The notes under the pieces were generated by a model. It worked only from the letters and a program-made list of their open reading frames with translations, was not told where the DNA came from and did not search any database. Positions 19,048 through 29,046 of a stretch of 64,000 nt of DNA are shown here, in pieces. Position 1 is the first letter of the stretch, and each line of letters begins with the position of its first letter. This stretch comes from an uncultured Psychroflexus sp. Lineage in GTDB: Bacteria; Bacteroidota; Bacteroidia; Flavobacteriales; Flavobacteriaceae. A program made the position numbers and the translations under genes. The stretch covers positions 92,645 to 156,644 of the forward strand of contig CAJXVZ010000001.1 in the NCBI GenBank assembly GCA_913062845.1, in the 5' to 3' direction.

Positions 19048-20745
19048 ATGACAAAATATTTTTTCCTCGCATTACTAAGTTTTTGCTTTCTTTTAAATGC
19101 ACAAGAAGATAAGGATTATGGCAGAATATATGGAGGTATTGAGTCCAATGCTCAATATTACCTTGATGATGTCGGCTTAAATTTTACCCAACCGGACGAA
19201 CCTTTCAGGTCAAACAATTATCTTTTTTTAAATTATAATTTTAAAAAATTTACCGCCGGCTTTCAGCTGGAATCCTATGAACCTAATGCACTTTTGAACT
19301 ACAATCCATTGTTCAACGGTACGGATCTGGGAACGTACTTTATTGATTACAAAAGTGAAAAAATACAGGTTACCGTCGGTCATTTTTACGAGCAATTTGG
19401 TTCAGGCATATTGTTAAGAGCCTGGGAAGACAGGGCTCTGGGTATAAATTCTGCGCTTAGAGGTACACGGGTAAAATACTCTCCTAATGATAATATAAAC
19501 ATCACTGCCCTTTATGCAAGACAACGCTCAGGTTTTCATGTTACCAAAGGAGACATATATGGTTTTGATACCGATTTCTTTTTAGGGGAATGGCTAAATC
19601 TTTACGAAAAGAGTCAGGATTTGAGTATTGGCTTAAGCTACGTTGGACGCTATGAAGCCGTTGATTTTGAAAACCATAACTTTGATGAGTTGACCAATGC
19701 CTATTCCTTCAGATTTGATTATATCAACAATTCATTTTATTTAAACGGTGAAGCCACTTACAAAGAAGAGGATGGCATAGTTGATTCTCAGGGTAGATTA
19801 AGCAATGATTTTGTAGAACCTGGGCACGCCTTTCAATTGAATTTTGGATATTCCAGTTTAAATTACGGTGTGGATGTGACATTAAGGAGAGTACAAAATA
19901 TGGGTTTTTTATCTGAAAGAGAACCAACAACCTATACTGATTTTCAGGGTGAATTGACTTCAAGCCTGGATTTTTTGGATGGCATAATGAACTTTGTACC
20001 GGCTTTAACTAAGCAGCACCATTCTCAGCTATCAAACATATATGTATATCAGGCTTTTAATGGCGTATCATTCGTTGACCCTGAAATCATGAGAGCCGGT
20101 GAGACCGGTGGACAGATCGATTTCTTTTATTCCATACCAAAAGATACGGGTTTGGGTGGAAAGTACGGTACCAATATCTCTATTAATCTGGCTTCATGGT
20201 ATAATCTACCGGGAAGATATACCTTTAGCCCTCCTAATTACAATGTTGATTTTTTTGGTATTGGCAATAAATTCTTTTCGGATTACAGTATCGAAATCAC
20301 CAAGAAGCTAAGCGATGACTGGCATTTAGGAGCAACCTACATAGACCAATACAGTGACCTTAGATTTCTTGACGGTCGTGATCCTGTTAATGCAGATATT
20401 GTGGTCGCTGATGCCACTTACAATATTACCGAAACCAAATCTGTTAGGCTTGAACTTGAAAAAATGTGGGCGACTGCTGACAGAAAGGACTGGGTTGGCG
20501 GTACACTGGAGTTTAATCCGAATGAAAATTTTTCAGTTTACGTTTGGGATATTTATAATTACGGTAGTGATAAACCCGAAGAACAAGTGCATTATCTCAA
20601 TTTTGGAGGTTCTTTCAGGAAAGGCAGATATCGTATTGCCCTCAATTATGGCCGACAACGAGGCGGATTGGTTTGTGTTGGTGGTGTATGTAGATTTGTT
20701 CCCGAAAGTTCAGGTTTTACGCTTGCCTTCAATACGTCATTTTAG
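19048..20745 (+). CDS. DUF6029-like outer-membrane beta-barrel protein
   Basis: 565 residues. Signal peptide ends near LLNAQ. The rest alternates aromatic and polar residues as in beta-barrel strands (SFYLNGEATYKEEDGI, RYRIALNYGRQRGG) and ends in FTLAFNTSF, a C-terminal phenylalanine typical of outer-membrane barrels. I recall this sequence type as DUF6029. The function is unknown; its TlpA-like partner suggests a thiol-linked process. The stop overlaps the convergent ppx end by 4 bases. Confidence 0.8.
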   Translation: MTKYFFLALLSFCFLLNAQEDKDYGRIYGGIESNAQYYLDDVGLNFTQPDEPFRSNNYLFLNYNFKKFTAGFQLESYEPNALLNYNPLFNGTDLGTYFIDYKSEKIQVTVGHFYEQFGSGILLRAWEDRALGINSALRGTRVKYSPNDNINITALYARQRSGFHVTKGDIYGFDTDFFLGEWLNLYEKSQDLSIGLSYVGRYEAVDFENHNFDELTNAYSFRFDYINNSFYLNGEATYKEEDGIVDSQGRLSNDFVEPGHAFQLNFGYSSLNYGVDVTLRRVQNMGFLSEREPTTYTDFQGELTSSLDFLDGIMNFVPALTKQHHSQLSNIYVYQAFNGVSFVDPEIMRAGETGGQIDFFYSIPKDTGLGGKYGTNISINLASWYNLPGRYTFSPPNYNVDFFGIGNKFFSDYSIEITKKLSDDWHLGATYIDQYSDLRFLDGRDPVNADIVVADATYNITETKSVRLELEKMWATADRKDWVGGTLEFNPNENFSVYVWDIYNYGSDKPEEQVHYLNFGGSFRKGRYRIALNYGRQRGGLVCVGGVCRFVPESSGFTLAFNTSF

Positions 20746-21641
20746 TTTACATCTTTGTACTCATTGTAGAGGTACTTTATGATACCATCAGAAAGACCGA
20801 TTTTTGGGACATGAATAGTTCTGGATTTACTGTATTTCATAGCAGTCAGATAGATTTCAGTTGCAGGGATGATAACATCGGCTCTGTCTTCATTCATACT
20901 CAGTTGCGCTATTCTTTCTTCATAAGTCAAAGACTGTAGCAATTGATAATAGGAGCTTAAATACAGAAATGAAAGTGGTTTGCCTAATTTCTTTGCACTG
21001 GCCTTAAATATGTGATTTATATTTCCTCCCGAACCTATCATTTCAATTTTAGACATGCCTTTTGTATGTTCCTGAATCCATTCCCTGAATGTTTTCCAGT
21101 CTGATTCAGAAACCAAATTATTGAGCAGTCTTACTGTACCAAGATTAAAAGACCTAGAAGCGACAGTTTTTCCATCTTTATAAATAGTTATCTCTGTAGA
21201 ACCACCACCAACGTCAACATAAATGTAGGTTTTTTCAGACTTTATAAGCTCATGCAGATCTGTTGCAGCTATTATGGCAGCTTCATCATTTCCATCTATG
21301 ACCTCTATATCTATTCCCGTGTCTTCCTTGATTTCTTCGACTAAAGCCCTTGAATTTTTAGCATCTCTCATGGCTGATGTCGCACAGGCTCTAAACCTTT
21401 CAACCTTATGACAGTTCATTAATAGCTGAAATGCTTTTAAAGTTTGTTTCATTCTCGAGGTATTGTAATCTGAAATATACCCGTTTACAAAAACATCCTG
21501 ACCCAGCCTGATTGGTACTCTAACCAATGATGTTTTTTTAAAGGTTACCGGTTTATTTTCCGGTTCTGTTATTGTTGAAATAAGCAGCCTCACAGCATTT
21601 GAACCGATATCGATGGAAGCGTATTTTCTAATTTTAAGCAA
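20742..21641 (-). CDS. ppx: Ppx/GppA family exopolyphosphatase
   Basis: 299 residues, the short form with only the two actin-like ATPase domains. Motifs are YASIDIGSNAVRLLI (6-20), phosphate loop YVDVGGGSTEITIYKDG, and IGSGGNINHIF. It removes terminal phosphates from polyphosphate or from pppGpp; which one cannot be decided here, but the adjacent ppk1 (2 bases) favours polyphosphate. Confidence 0.93.
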   Translation of the reverse strand: MLKIRKYASIDIGSNAVRLLISTITEPENKPVTFKKTSLVRVPIRLGQDVFVNGYISDYNTSRMKQTLKAFQLLMNCHKVERFRACATSAMRDAKNSRALVEEIKEDTGIDIEVIDGNDEAAIIAATDLHELIKSEKTYIYVDVGGGSTEITIYKDGKTVASRSFNLGTVRLLNNLVSESDWKTFREWIQEHTKGMSKIEMIGSGGNINHIFKASAKKLGKPLSFLYLSSYYQLLQSLTYEERIAQLSMNEDRADVIIPATEIYLTAMKYSKSRTIHVPKIGLSDGIIKYLYNEYKDVN

Positions 21642-21643
21642 AA

Positions 21644-23707
21644 CTAATTATTTTCTAATTTTTGTTTATAATAATCATAAGTTTCAAATTGACTTCTGAA
21701 TGGCTTATCATCATTTTTGACGTACTCATTTTTATCGTATGAGGCGTGGTCTCGGGCTTTGACATTATCCTTCCAGCAAATATTAAAACTTTCAATTAAT
21801 TCAGATTTCAGGTCATTATCATAAATCGGGCAAGTAATTTCAACCCTGTTATCCAGGTTTCTTGTCATTAAATCAGCCGAAGAAATATAAACTTCTTCTT
21901 TCTTTTTTTTCTTAAAAATAAACAACCTGGGATGCTCTAAAAACTTATCGACAATACTTATCGCTCTTATATTTTCACTCATTCCTTTAACACCCGGCAC
22001 CAGACAACATATTCCTCTTATGATCAGTTTTATTTCAACGCCTGCCTGACTCGCCTGGTATAATTTTTCAGCCATATCAAAACTTGACATACTATTCATT
22101 TTAAGCATGATACCGCATGGCTTGTTCGCTTTTGCCAAAGCTATCTGTTCATCTATCTTTTTGTAGAAAAAATCTCTGGTGTAATGTGGAGAGACGATAA
22201 GGTGCTTATACTTTTTGATCCTGTAATTGGCTTCAAAAAACTCAAAGACTTTTAAAATGTCTTTTAGAATCTCATTGTTTGAGGTGAATAATGTATAGTC
22301 TGTGTAGATCTTGGCAGTATTCTCGTTGAAGTTACCAGTACTTATAAAGCCATATCTTTTAAGCTTTTTGCCTTCCAGACGCTCAATCACGCAGGATTTA
22401 GCATGGACTTTTAATCCAGTAACACCAAATATCAGTTTGATGCCTTCTCTCTTCATTCGCTCAGAATACTTGATGTTGTTTTCTTCGTCAAATCTGGCCT
22501 GCAACTCTATTGACACTGTCACATCTTTACCGTTTTTTGCCGCATTGATGAGTGAACTGGCTATATGTGATATCTCGGCAAGACGATAAATGGTAATCTT
22601 AATAGATTTTACATTGGGATCCAGAGCTGCCTCTCTCAAAAACTTAATGGTATAAGAAAAGGTCTGGTAAGGCGTATATTGGAGGTAGTCCTTTTCAGCA
22701 ATTTTTTTCAACAAACTTCCCTGCAGACTCAAACCAGGTATTGGCAGAGGCTCTATTTTCTCATAAAGTAAATGTTTTGCTCCTAAATCAGGAAACTTCA
22801 TATAATCCCTGCGATTATGATACCTGCCGCCGGGAATTAAACTATCTGTGTTTTCTATCTCCAATTTCAGCAGAAGAAAATCTAATGTATCCTGATCTAT
22901 ATTTTTATCATATACAAAACGAACAGGATCACCTATTAGCCTGTCTTTGACACTGTCCATCAATTGTTCCACATAACTTTTGTCCAGATCACCTTCCAAA
23001 TCCAATTCAGCATCCCTTGTAATCTTGATCATATGTGTAGAAATACTGTCGTATTCAAAAATGTTGAATATAACCTCCAAATTGTACCTTATTAAATCAT
23101 CAAGCATGATGATGTATTGTTTTCCATCAACACTTGGTAATACCACAAATCTATTGATGCTATTGGGTATTTCGATCAGGGTGTACATAGGCTTGTTGCC
23201 ATCACCGTCAACTCTATTGAGCTTTACTGCGAGATAAGCTGCAGTATCTTTTAGATTTGGAACTTTGTCAAGGTCGTTGAGCATTATGGTCACGAGGGCA
23301 GGACTAACTTTATTTAAAAAAAAGTCTTTCACAAACTGCTCGTGCTCCGGGATTATTTCTTTTTCATTAATAATATGAATGTTGTGCTCCCTAAGTTTTT
23401 CATGGATCTCGTTTAATATTTTCAGACTTTCTGTCTGCTGTGAGATGACTATGTTGGTGATCTCTTTTAGCAGTTTATTGACATTATAGCCTTTAATCAC
23501 TTTATTTTTTCCACCCTCGCTCTGTGAAATTCTTTTATAGGTCGCATAACGCACCCTAAAGAATTCATCTAAATTATTTGAAAAAATTCCAAGGAACCTT
23601 AATCTTTCAATCAAAGGCACATTAGGGTCTGAAGCTTCCTGTAAAACTCTGGCGTTGAAATTCAACCAGCTTAATTCCCGGTTGTTATATTTATATTTGG
23701 TGGTCAT
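21644..23707 (-). CDS. ppk1: Polyphosphate kinase 1
   Basis: Reversibly transfers ATP gamma-phosphate to polyphosphate. 687 residues from the ATG at 23705-23707 (MTTKYKYNNRELSWLNFNAR); the track start at 23758 adds 17 residues inside sixA. The sixA stop and this start overlap as TAATG, a typical coupling. Features: N-terminal RELSWLNFN, the phospholipase D-like domain with FGVTGLKVHAKSCVIE, whose histidine is the expected phosphorylation site, and FISTGNFNENTAKIYTDYTL. Confidence 0.96.
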   Translation of the reverse strand: MTTKYKYNNRELSWLNFNARVLQEASDPNVPLIERLRFLGIFSNNLDEFFRVRYATYKRISQSEGGKNKVIKGYNVNKLLKEITNIVISQQTESLKILNEIHEKLREHNIHIINEKEIIPEHEQFVKDFFLNKVSPALVTIMLNDLDKVPNLKDTAAYLAVKLNRVDGDGNKPMYTLIEIPNSINRFVVLPSVDGKQYIIMLDDLIRYNLEVIFNIFEYDSISTHMIKITRDAELDLEGDLDKSYVEQLMDSVKDRLIGDPVRFVYDKNIDQDTLDFLLLKLEIENTDSLIPGGRYHNRRDYMKFPDLGAKHLLYEKIEPLPIPGLSLQGSLLKKIAEKDYLQYTPYQTFSYTIKFLREAALDPNVKSIKITIYRLAEISHIASSLINAAKNGKDVTVSIELQARFDEENNIKYSERMKREGIKLIFGVTGLKVHAKSCVIERLEGKKLKRYGFISTGNFNENTAKIYTDYTLFTSNNEILKDILKVFEFFEANYRIKKYKHLIVSPHYTRDFFYKKIDEQIALAKANKPCGIMLKMNSMSSFDMAEKLYQASQAGVEIKLIIRGICCLVPGVKGMSENIRAISIVDKFLEHPRLFIFKKKKKEEVYISSADLMTRNLDNRVEITCPIYDNDLKSELIESFNICWKDNVKARDHASYDKNEYVKNDDKPFRSQFETYDYYKQKLENN

Positions 23708-24195
23708 TATCTGAGATTTTTGGGAAATAAATGTAAGGCTGTTCTCGCTTTCCTGCAATCTTTCCAGGAGGAATTTTCAAAGCTTAATTTTACAAGTCCC
23801 GAAGTCGGTATATTGTCAAATTGCTTATCTCCAAATTCGTTTGCCAACATGGTAAAAGCCGGATTATGACCAAATATGACAATTTCACTATACTGATCAT
23901 CCATACGTTGAACAATGTTTTTCAGAGCGCTTGGATTAAATGTATAGAGCTCTGGCAAAATTTCAAGTTTATACAAACTCAGGTTTAAATGTTCCAAAAA
24001 AAGTCTGCCCGTGGTCTTTGCTCTGTTTGCTGAACTGGAAAAAAAATAAGTATCTGCGCTTATATGTGGTTTTGCTTCATCGGCGATCAACTTAATATCG
24101 TTGTAAGCTCTTTTCTTAAGCGGTCTTTCGTGATCATCTACGTTGAATTCCCAGGATGACTTTCCGTGCCTTATCAATGTTAATGTCTTACTCAT
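23707..24195 (-). CDS. sixA: SixA-type phosphohistidine phosphatase
   Basis: 162 residues of the histidine phosphatase superfamily. The catalytic RHG is seen in LTLIRHGKSSWEF (5-17) and the second histidine in IVIFGHNPAFTML. SixA removes phosphate from histidines of phosphotransfer proteins. Lying between pdxH (3 bases) and ppk1 (overlap) it might act on the phosphohistidine of a kinase, but that is speculation. Confidence 0.9.
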   Translation of the reverse strand: MSKTLTLIRHGKSSWEFNVDDHERPLKKRAYNDIKLIADEAKPHISADTYFFSSSANRAKTTGRLFLEHLNLSLYKLEILPELYTFNPSALKNIVQRMDDQYSEIVIFGHNPAFTMLANEFGDKQFDNIPTSGLVKLSFENSSWKDCRKARTALHLFPKNLR

Positions 24196-24198
24196 TAT

Positions 24199-24855
24199 TT
24201 ATGGTGCTAAGCGTTTAATATTCCAGTCATACTCACCGTCTTTTTCGAACAAAAACCTGTCGTGCAAACGGTTTGGCCTGCCCTGCCAGAATTCGAAGGA
24301 ATGGGGTGAGACACGAAAACCGCCCCAATGCTGCGGCTTTTCGACCTCCTTGTCTTTGTATTCTTCCTCTAAAGATTTGAGCCGTTCTTCAAGAACCTGT
24401 CTGTTTTTTATTTCCTGACTTTGAGGTGACACTATAGCGCCTAGTTGACTTCCTTTAGGTCTGGATTGAAAGTACCTGCTAGACTCCTCGTCAGACATTT
24501 GTTCTGCAATGCCTTTTATTATGATTTGGCGTTCGGCCGAAGGCCAGAAAAATGACAAACAAACTTTAGGGTTGTTTAAAATCGCCTGTCCTTTTTCACT
24601 ATTATAATTGGTATAAAAAACAAAGCCATACTCGTCGTAAGATTTCAACAGGACCACTCTTGATTTTGGAAAACCATCTACACCTATGGTACTTATGGTC
24701 ATGGCATTGGCCTCATCTACATTACCGGCTTCATCAACCTCCGTAAACCAGGTTCTGAATTGCTGAAAAGGGTTTTCGTTGAGGTTATCTCTTGAAAGCG
24801 CATTTTTTTCATAAGATTTTCTGTAATTCTCTAAGTTATTTTCGTTGTTTCCCAC
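24199..24855 (-). CDS. pdxH: Pyridoxamine 5'-phosphate oxidase
   Basis: FMN enzyme that makes pyridoxal 5'-phosphate. 218 residues, normal length. Motifs include NPFQQFRTWF (27-36), SRVVLLKSYDEYGFVFYTNY (61-80), the FMN phosphate site, and the C-terminal signature PQHWGGFRVSPHSFEFWQG. First gene of a tight minus-strand operon pdxH-sixA-ppk1-ppx. Confidence 0.96.
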   Translation of the reverse strand: MGNNENNLENYRKSYEKNALSRDNLNENPFQQFRTWFTEVDEAGNVDEANAMTISTIGVDGFPKSRVVLLKSYDEYGFVFYTNYNSEKGQAILNNPKVCLSFFWPSAERQIIIKGIAEQMSDEESSRYFQSRPKGSQLGAIVSPQSQEIKNRQVLEERLKSLEEEYKDKEVEKPQHWGGFRVSPHSFEFWQGRPNRLHDRFLFEKDGEYDWNIKRLAP

Positions 24856-25069
24856 CGCATTAGTTTTGTATGCAATTTAAAGGTTTTTTGGCATACAAAT
24901 AAAGCCAATCAGGATTTTAGGTTTTTATTAATGATGGGTTGCAAATCAGGTGTAAAGCTTAAATTTGATAATGCTTATTCTTTTAAACAGATAAGCCTAT
25001 GACTTGTTTTTTTATAAGAACAGGTATGACTAAAATGAATATAAACGGAATTTTATTCTTATATATATG

Positions 25070-25077
25070 TATATTTG
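25070..25077 (+). promoter_or_regulatory. Candidate -7 box of the restriction-modification cassette
   Basis: TATATTTG matches TAnnTTTG, 160 bases before hsdR. No -33 TTG at normal spacing. The rest of 24856-25237 has no convincing gene; the 60-odd-residue ORFs in it look like chance. Confidence 0.3.
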
Positions 25078-25153
25078 GTGTATATAAGGAGATTGTTCTT
25101 AATTTACGGATGTTGTATACCATGCTGAAAAAGCCGACCGCACAAACAGCACA

Positions 25154-25218
25154 TTTGGTTTTTGCCGACACAAAAGCCAACGCTTAAAAAACCAAAAGAG
25201 CTGTTTTTTGCCAACGCT
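25154..25218. repeat. Left border repeats of the restriction-modification cassette
   Basis: A perfect 10-bp inverted repeat TTTGGTTTTT (25154-25163) / AAAAACCAAA (25187-25196) encloses GCCGACAC (25164) and GCCAACGCTTA (25176-25186). A further GCCAACGCT is at 25210-25218. GCCAACGCTTA recurs at the right edge of the cassette (32566-32576). The arrangement looks like a recombination or cassette border rather than part of a gene. Confidence 0.5.
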
Positions 25219-25237
25219 CGACAAGAAATTAAAGTGA

Positions 25238-27610
25238 ATGAATAAAAAAGACTTATCAGAATCGGACATAAAAGCAAAGTTTATCACGCCTGCGATACTG
25301 AAGGCAGGTTGGGACGAACTGACTCAGCTTGGACGTGAGATATTTTTCACGGATGGACGTATCTATGTGAAAGGAAAACTGACCGCAAGAGGAAAAAGAA
25401 AATTTGCTGACTACATTCTTTTCTACAAACCGAATGTGCCAATAGCTATCATTGAAGCAAAGGACAACAAACACTCAGTAAAAGGCGGAATCCAACAGGC
25501 ACTTGGATATGCGAATACGCTGGACATTCCTTGTGTTTTCAGTAGCAATGGAGATGGTTTCTACTTTCATGACAAGACCGCTACTGACGGACAAATAGAA
25601 AAAGAACTTTCACTTGATGAATTCCCAAGCCCTGAAATGCTTTGGGAGAAATACAAACAATACAAAGGCATTGAAAGCAATGACGTTGAAGAAATTGCTT
25701 CACAAGAATACTTTCAAGACGAATCTGGCAGATCGCCAAGATATTATCAGCAGATTGCGATAAACAGAACCGTTGAAGCTGTTGCAAAAAAGCAAGACCG
25801 AATTCTTTTGGTCATGGCGACTGGAACAGGAAAAACCTATACTGCTTTTCAAATCATTTACAGACTTTGGAAAAGTGGAGCTAAAAAAAGAATCCTGTTT
25901 CTTGCTGACCGAACCGCACTAATAGACCAAACCGCCAGAGGGGATTTCAGGCATTTCAAAGATGCAATGACTATCATCAAGCACAAACAGATTGACACCG
26001 CATACAACATCTATTTGGCTTTATACCAGGGTTTATCTGACAGCAAATCAGAAGATGCATACAAACAATTTAGCCCTGACTTTTTCGACCTTGTAATCAT
26101 TGACGAGTGCCACAGAGGAAGTGCAAAAGAAGATAGCAAATGGCGTGAAATTCTCACCTACTTCAACAAGGCTACTCATATTGGTTTAACAGCCACACCA
26201 AAGGAAACAACGGAAGTTTCAAACATTGAATATTTCGGAGACCCGATTTACACCTATTCTTTGAAACAAGGAATTGATGACGGTTTCCTTGCACCTTACA
26301 AAGTGGTTAAAATCACTTTAGATATTGATGCAGAAGGTTGGCGGCCACCAAAAGGATATTTGGACAAGGACGGAAATCCAGTTGAAGACAGAATCTACAA
26401 CCGTACAGACTTTGACAGAAACATCATTGTCGAAGAACGAAGAAAACTGGTTGCAGATAAAATCACTGAATTTTTAAAAGGAAATGACCGATTTGCAAAG
26501 ACGATAGTTTTCTGTATAGACATTGAGCATGCCGAAGGCATGCGAACTGCATTGGCTAACGCCAATGCGGATGAAGTTGTCAAAAACAGTAAGTACGTTA
26601 TGCAAATCACAGGCGACAATGAAGAAGGTAAACGCGAGTTAGACAGCTTCATAAATCCTTCTGAAAAATACCCTGTTATTGCCACCACTTCAAAATTGAT
26701 GACTACTGGTGTTGATGCTCAAACTTGCAAATTGATTGTATTGGACAGCAATATTGGTTCTTCAACTGAATTCAAACAAATTATTGGTAGAGGCACGAGA
26801 ATCAATGAAGAATATGACAAAACCTATTTCACCATCATTGATTTTAGAAATGTAACCAATCATTTTGCTGACCCTGACTTTGATGGTGATCCAGTAATGA
26901 TTAAGCAAGTGGGTGAAGATGACGACCTCACAGGAACAGAAGACGAAACCACCGAAGAAGTAATCAGCGACATTTTAGACGGAGAAGAAATTGAATTTCC
27001 TGAGTATCCTGAGATTGAGGGCGGTGGCGATATTGTTGAGGAACCAAGAGTAAAAATTCGGGTTGATGGCGTTCAGGTAAAAGTTGTCAATGAACGTGTT
27101 CAGTATTTGGGTGCAGACGGTAAAATCATCACTGAAAGCATTCGAGATTATACCAAAAAAAGTGTCAGCGAAAAATTCACAAGTCTTGATGATTTCTTAA
27201 ACCGCTGGAATGCTTCTGAACAAAAGAAAGCCATCATTGAAGAATTGGAAGACCAAGGCATTTTCTTCGAACCCTTAAAAGAAGAAGTTGGAAAAGACTT
27301 TGACCCGTTCGATTTGATTTGTCATGTGGCTTTTGAGGCAAAACCATTGACCAGAAAAGAACGAGCAGAAAATGTGAAGAAACGCAACTACTTCACAAAA
27401 TACGGAGACAAAGCCCAAGCAGTAATCAATGCTTTATTGGACAAATACTCAGATGATGGATTAGTAACCATTGAAAGCACAGAAGTTTTGAAGCTTGACC
27501 CTCTCAACAAATTGGGGACACCTTTAGAACTTATCAAAGCCTTTGGAAGCAAGGCTGAATACATTAAAGCATTAAAAGAATTAGAAAACGAATTATACAA
27601 AACAGCATAA
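25238..27610 (+). CDS. hsdR: Type I restriction endonuclease subunit R (EcoEI-like)
   Basis: 790 residues. N-terminal nuclease domain with the PD-ExK type core ADYILFYKPNVPIAIIEAKD (E73, K75). Helicase motor with Walker A MATGTGKT (about 191-198), DECH box in IIDECHRGSA (about 288-291) and TGLTATP-like motif III. Late motif VI appears as QIIGRGTRI. It translocates DNA and cuts when its site is unmethylated. Its stop (TAA 27608-27610) is directly followed by the hsdM ATG. C-terminal region resembles the EcoEI R family. Confidence 0.95.
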   Translation: MNKKDLSESDIKAKFITPAILKAGWDELTQLGREIFFTDGRIYVKGKLTARGKRKFADYILFYKPNVPIAIIEAKDNKHSVKGGIQQALGYANTLDIPCVFSSNGDGFYFHDKTATDGQIEKELSLDEFPSPEMLWEKYKQYKGIESNDVEEIASQEYFQDESGRSPRYYQQIAINRTVEAVAKKQDRILLVMATGTGKTYTAFQIIYRLWKSGAKKRILFLADRTALIDQTARGDFRHFKDAMTIIKHKQIDTAYNIYLALYQGLSDSKSEDAYKQFSPDFFDLVIIDECHRGSAKEDSKWREILTYFNKATHIGLTATPKETTEVSNIEYFGDPIYTYSLKQGIDDGFLAPYKVVKITLDIDAEGWRPPKGYLDKDGNPVEDRIYNRTDFDRNIIVEERRKLVADKITEFLKGNDRFAKTIVFCIDIEHAEGMRTALANANADEVVKNSKYVMQITGDNEEGKRELDSFINPSEKYPVIATTSKLMTTGVDAQTCKLIVLDSNIGSSTEFKQIIGRGTRINEEYDKTYFTIIDFRNVTNHFADPDFDGDPVMIKQVGEDDDLTGTEDETTEEVISDILDGEEIEFPEYPEIEGGGDIVEEPRVKIRVDGVQVKVVNERVQYLGADGKIITESIRDYTKKSVSEKFTSLDDFLNRWNASEQKKAIIEELEDQGIFFEPLKEEVGKDFDPFDLICHVAFEAKPLTRKERAENVKKRNYFTKYGDKAQAVINALLDKYSDDGLVTIESTEVLKLDPLNKLGTPLELIKAFGSKAEYIKALKELENELYKTA

Positions 27611-29044
27611 ATGGCAAACGTAGGAGCAGTAGTAAGTAGCATCCGCAACATCATGCGTCAAGACAGGGGAATCTCTGGTGATGCACAACGATTGGAGCAA
27701 TTGGGTTGGATGCTATTCCTAAAAATAATTGACGACAAAGACCAGGAATTAGAAATCATCAAAGACAATTACGTTTCTGTTATTCCTGAAAAATTTCAGT
27801 GGAGAAATTGGGCAGCAGACCCAGAGGGAATGACTGGTGAAGAATTGCTCGAATTTATTGACAGTAACGCACAAAGCAACAAAGGACTTTTCGCTTCTCT
27901 AAGAGAATTGAATGTTCCTAATCATCCGAAACGTGCTGCTATTGTTCGCGAAGTATTTGAAGGTTCGAATAACTACATGAAGTCAGGCTATGAAATGCGG
28001 AAAGTCATTAACAAGCTGAATGAGGTTGACTTCAACAACTCGGAAGACAAACACATTTTCGGGAATATCTACGAGAGCATTTTACAGGAATTACGTGATG
28101 CTGGAAACAAAGGTGAATATTATACACCAAGAGCGGTAACGCAATTGATGACCCAAATGACCAATCCAAAATTGGGTGAAAAAGTGCTTGACCCTGCTGC
28201 TGGAACTGGTGGTTTCTTAACGGCAGCCATTGACCATGTTCGAGAAAACTTTGTAAAAACCGTTGATGACGAACACATTTTGCAAAACAGCATAACCGGC
28301 TGGGAATTAAAACCTGTGGCTTATGTCTTGGGCTTGACCAACTTGATACTTCACGAAATGGATGTGCCCGACTACCAATACATTGACAGTTTAAAAAAGG
28401 AATTCAACAGCATTGGTAAAAAAGACCAAGTGGATGTCATCCTTGCCAATCCACCTTTTGGAGCGAGTATAGCAGACGGTGTGGAAACCAACTTTCCTGC
28501 GACTTATCGTTGCAAGGAATCTGCCGATTTGTTTGTGATTTTAATGTTGCAATTGTTAAAACCAAAAGGACGTTGTGCGATTGTGCTACCTGATGGCTCT
28601 ATTACAGGAGATGGCGTAAAAGCAAGAATTAGAGAAAAGTTATTGACGGATACGAATTTACACACCATTATCCGTTTACCGCAAACTACCTTTTTTCCTG
28701 CCACAGTAAGTACCAATTTACTGTTTTTCGAGAAAGGCAACAAAACCAAAGACATTTGGTACTACGAACATAAGTTACCAGAAGGTCAAAAAAGTTATTC
28801 CAAAACCAAACCCATACAATTCAATGAGTTTGAATCTTTAATAAAATGGTGGAATAACCGAGAAGAAAACGAACAAGCTTGGAAAGTAAATATTAATGAA
28901 TTAAAAGATTGGGATTTAGATATTAAAAATCCTATTCAGGAAGAGGAAGAAAAAATATTTTCAACAAATAAATTGCTTTCTAAACTTTCAAATTCTTTTG
29001 AGACAAGCAATAATATCATTAACGAGATAAAACAGTTAATGTAA
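27611..29044 (+). CDS. hsdM: Type I DNA methyltransferase subunit M
   Basis: 477 residues. N-terminal HsdM helical domain (RGISGDAQRLEQLGWMLFLK) then an adenine-N6 methyltransferase core: SAM-binding VLDPAAGTGGFL (about 192-203) and the catalytic ILANPPFG (about 276-283). It protects host DNA and forms the M2S core with HsdS. Start directly abuts hsdR; gap to hsdS 2 bases. Confidence 0.96.
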   Translation: MANVGAVVSSIRNIMRQDRGISGDAQRLEQLGWMLFLKIIDDKDQELEIIKDNYVSVIPEKFQWRNWAADPEGMTGEELLEFIDSNAQSNKGLFASLRELNVPNHPKRAAIVREVFEGSNNYMKSGYEMRKVINKLNEVDFNNSEDKHIFGNIYESILQELRDAGNKGEYYTPRAVTQLMTQMTNPKLGEKVLDPAAGTGGFLTAAIDHVRENFVKTVDDEHILQNSITGWELKPVAYVLGLTNLILHEMDVPDYQYIDSLKKEFNSIGKKDQVDVILANPPFGASIADGVETNFPATYRCKESADLFVILMLQLLKPKGRCAIVLPDGSITGDGVKARIREKLLTDTNLHTIIRLPQTTFFPATVSTNLLFFEKGNKTKDIWYYEHKLPEGQKSYSKTKPIQFNEFESLIKWWNNREENEQAWKVNINELKDWDLDIKNPIQEEEEKIFSTNKLLSKLSNSFETSNNIINEIKQLM

Positions 29045-29046
29045 TT

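Noticed and set aside
24999-25187. Small ORFs upstream of hsdR
   Set aside because: Opposing overlapping short frames across the cassette border; no motif, so treated as non-coding.
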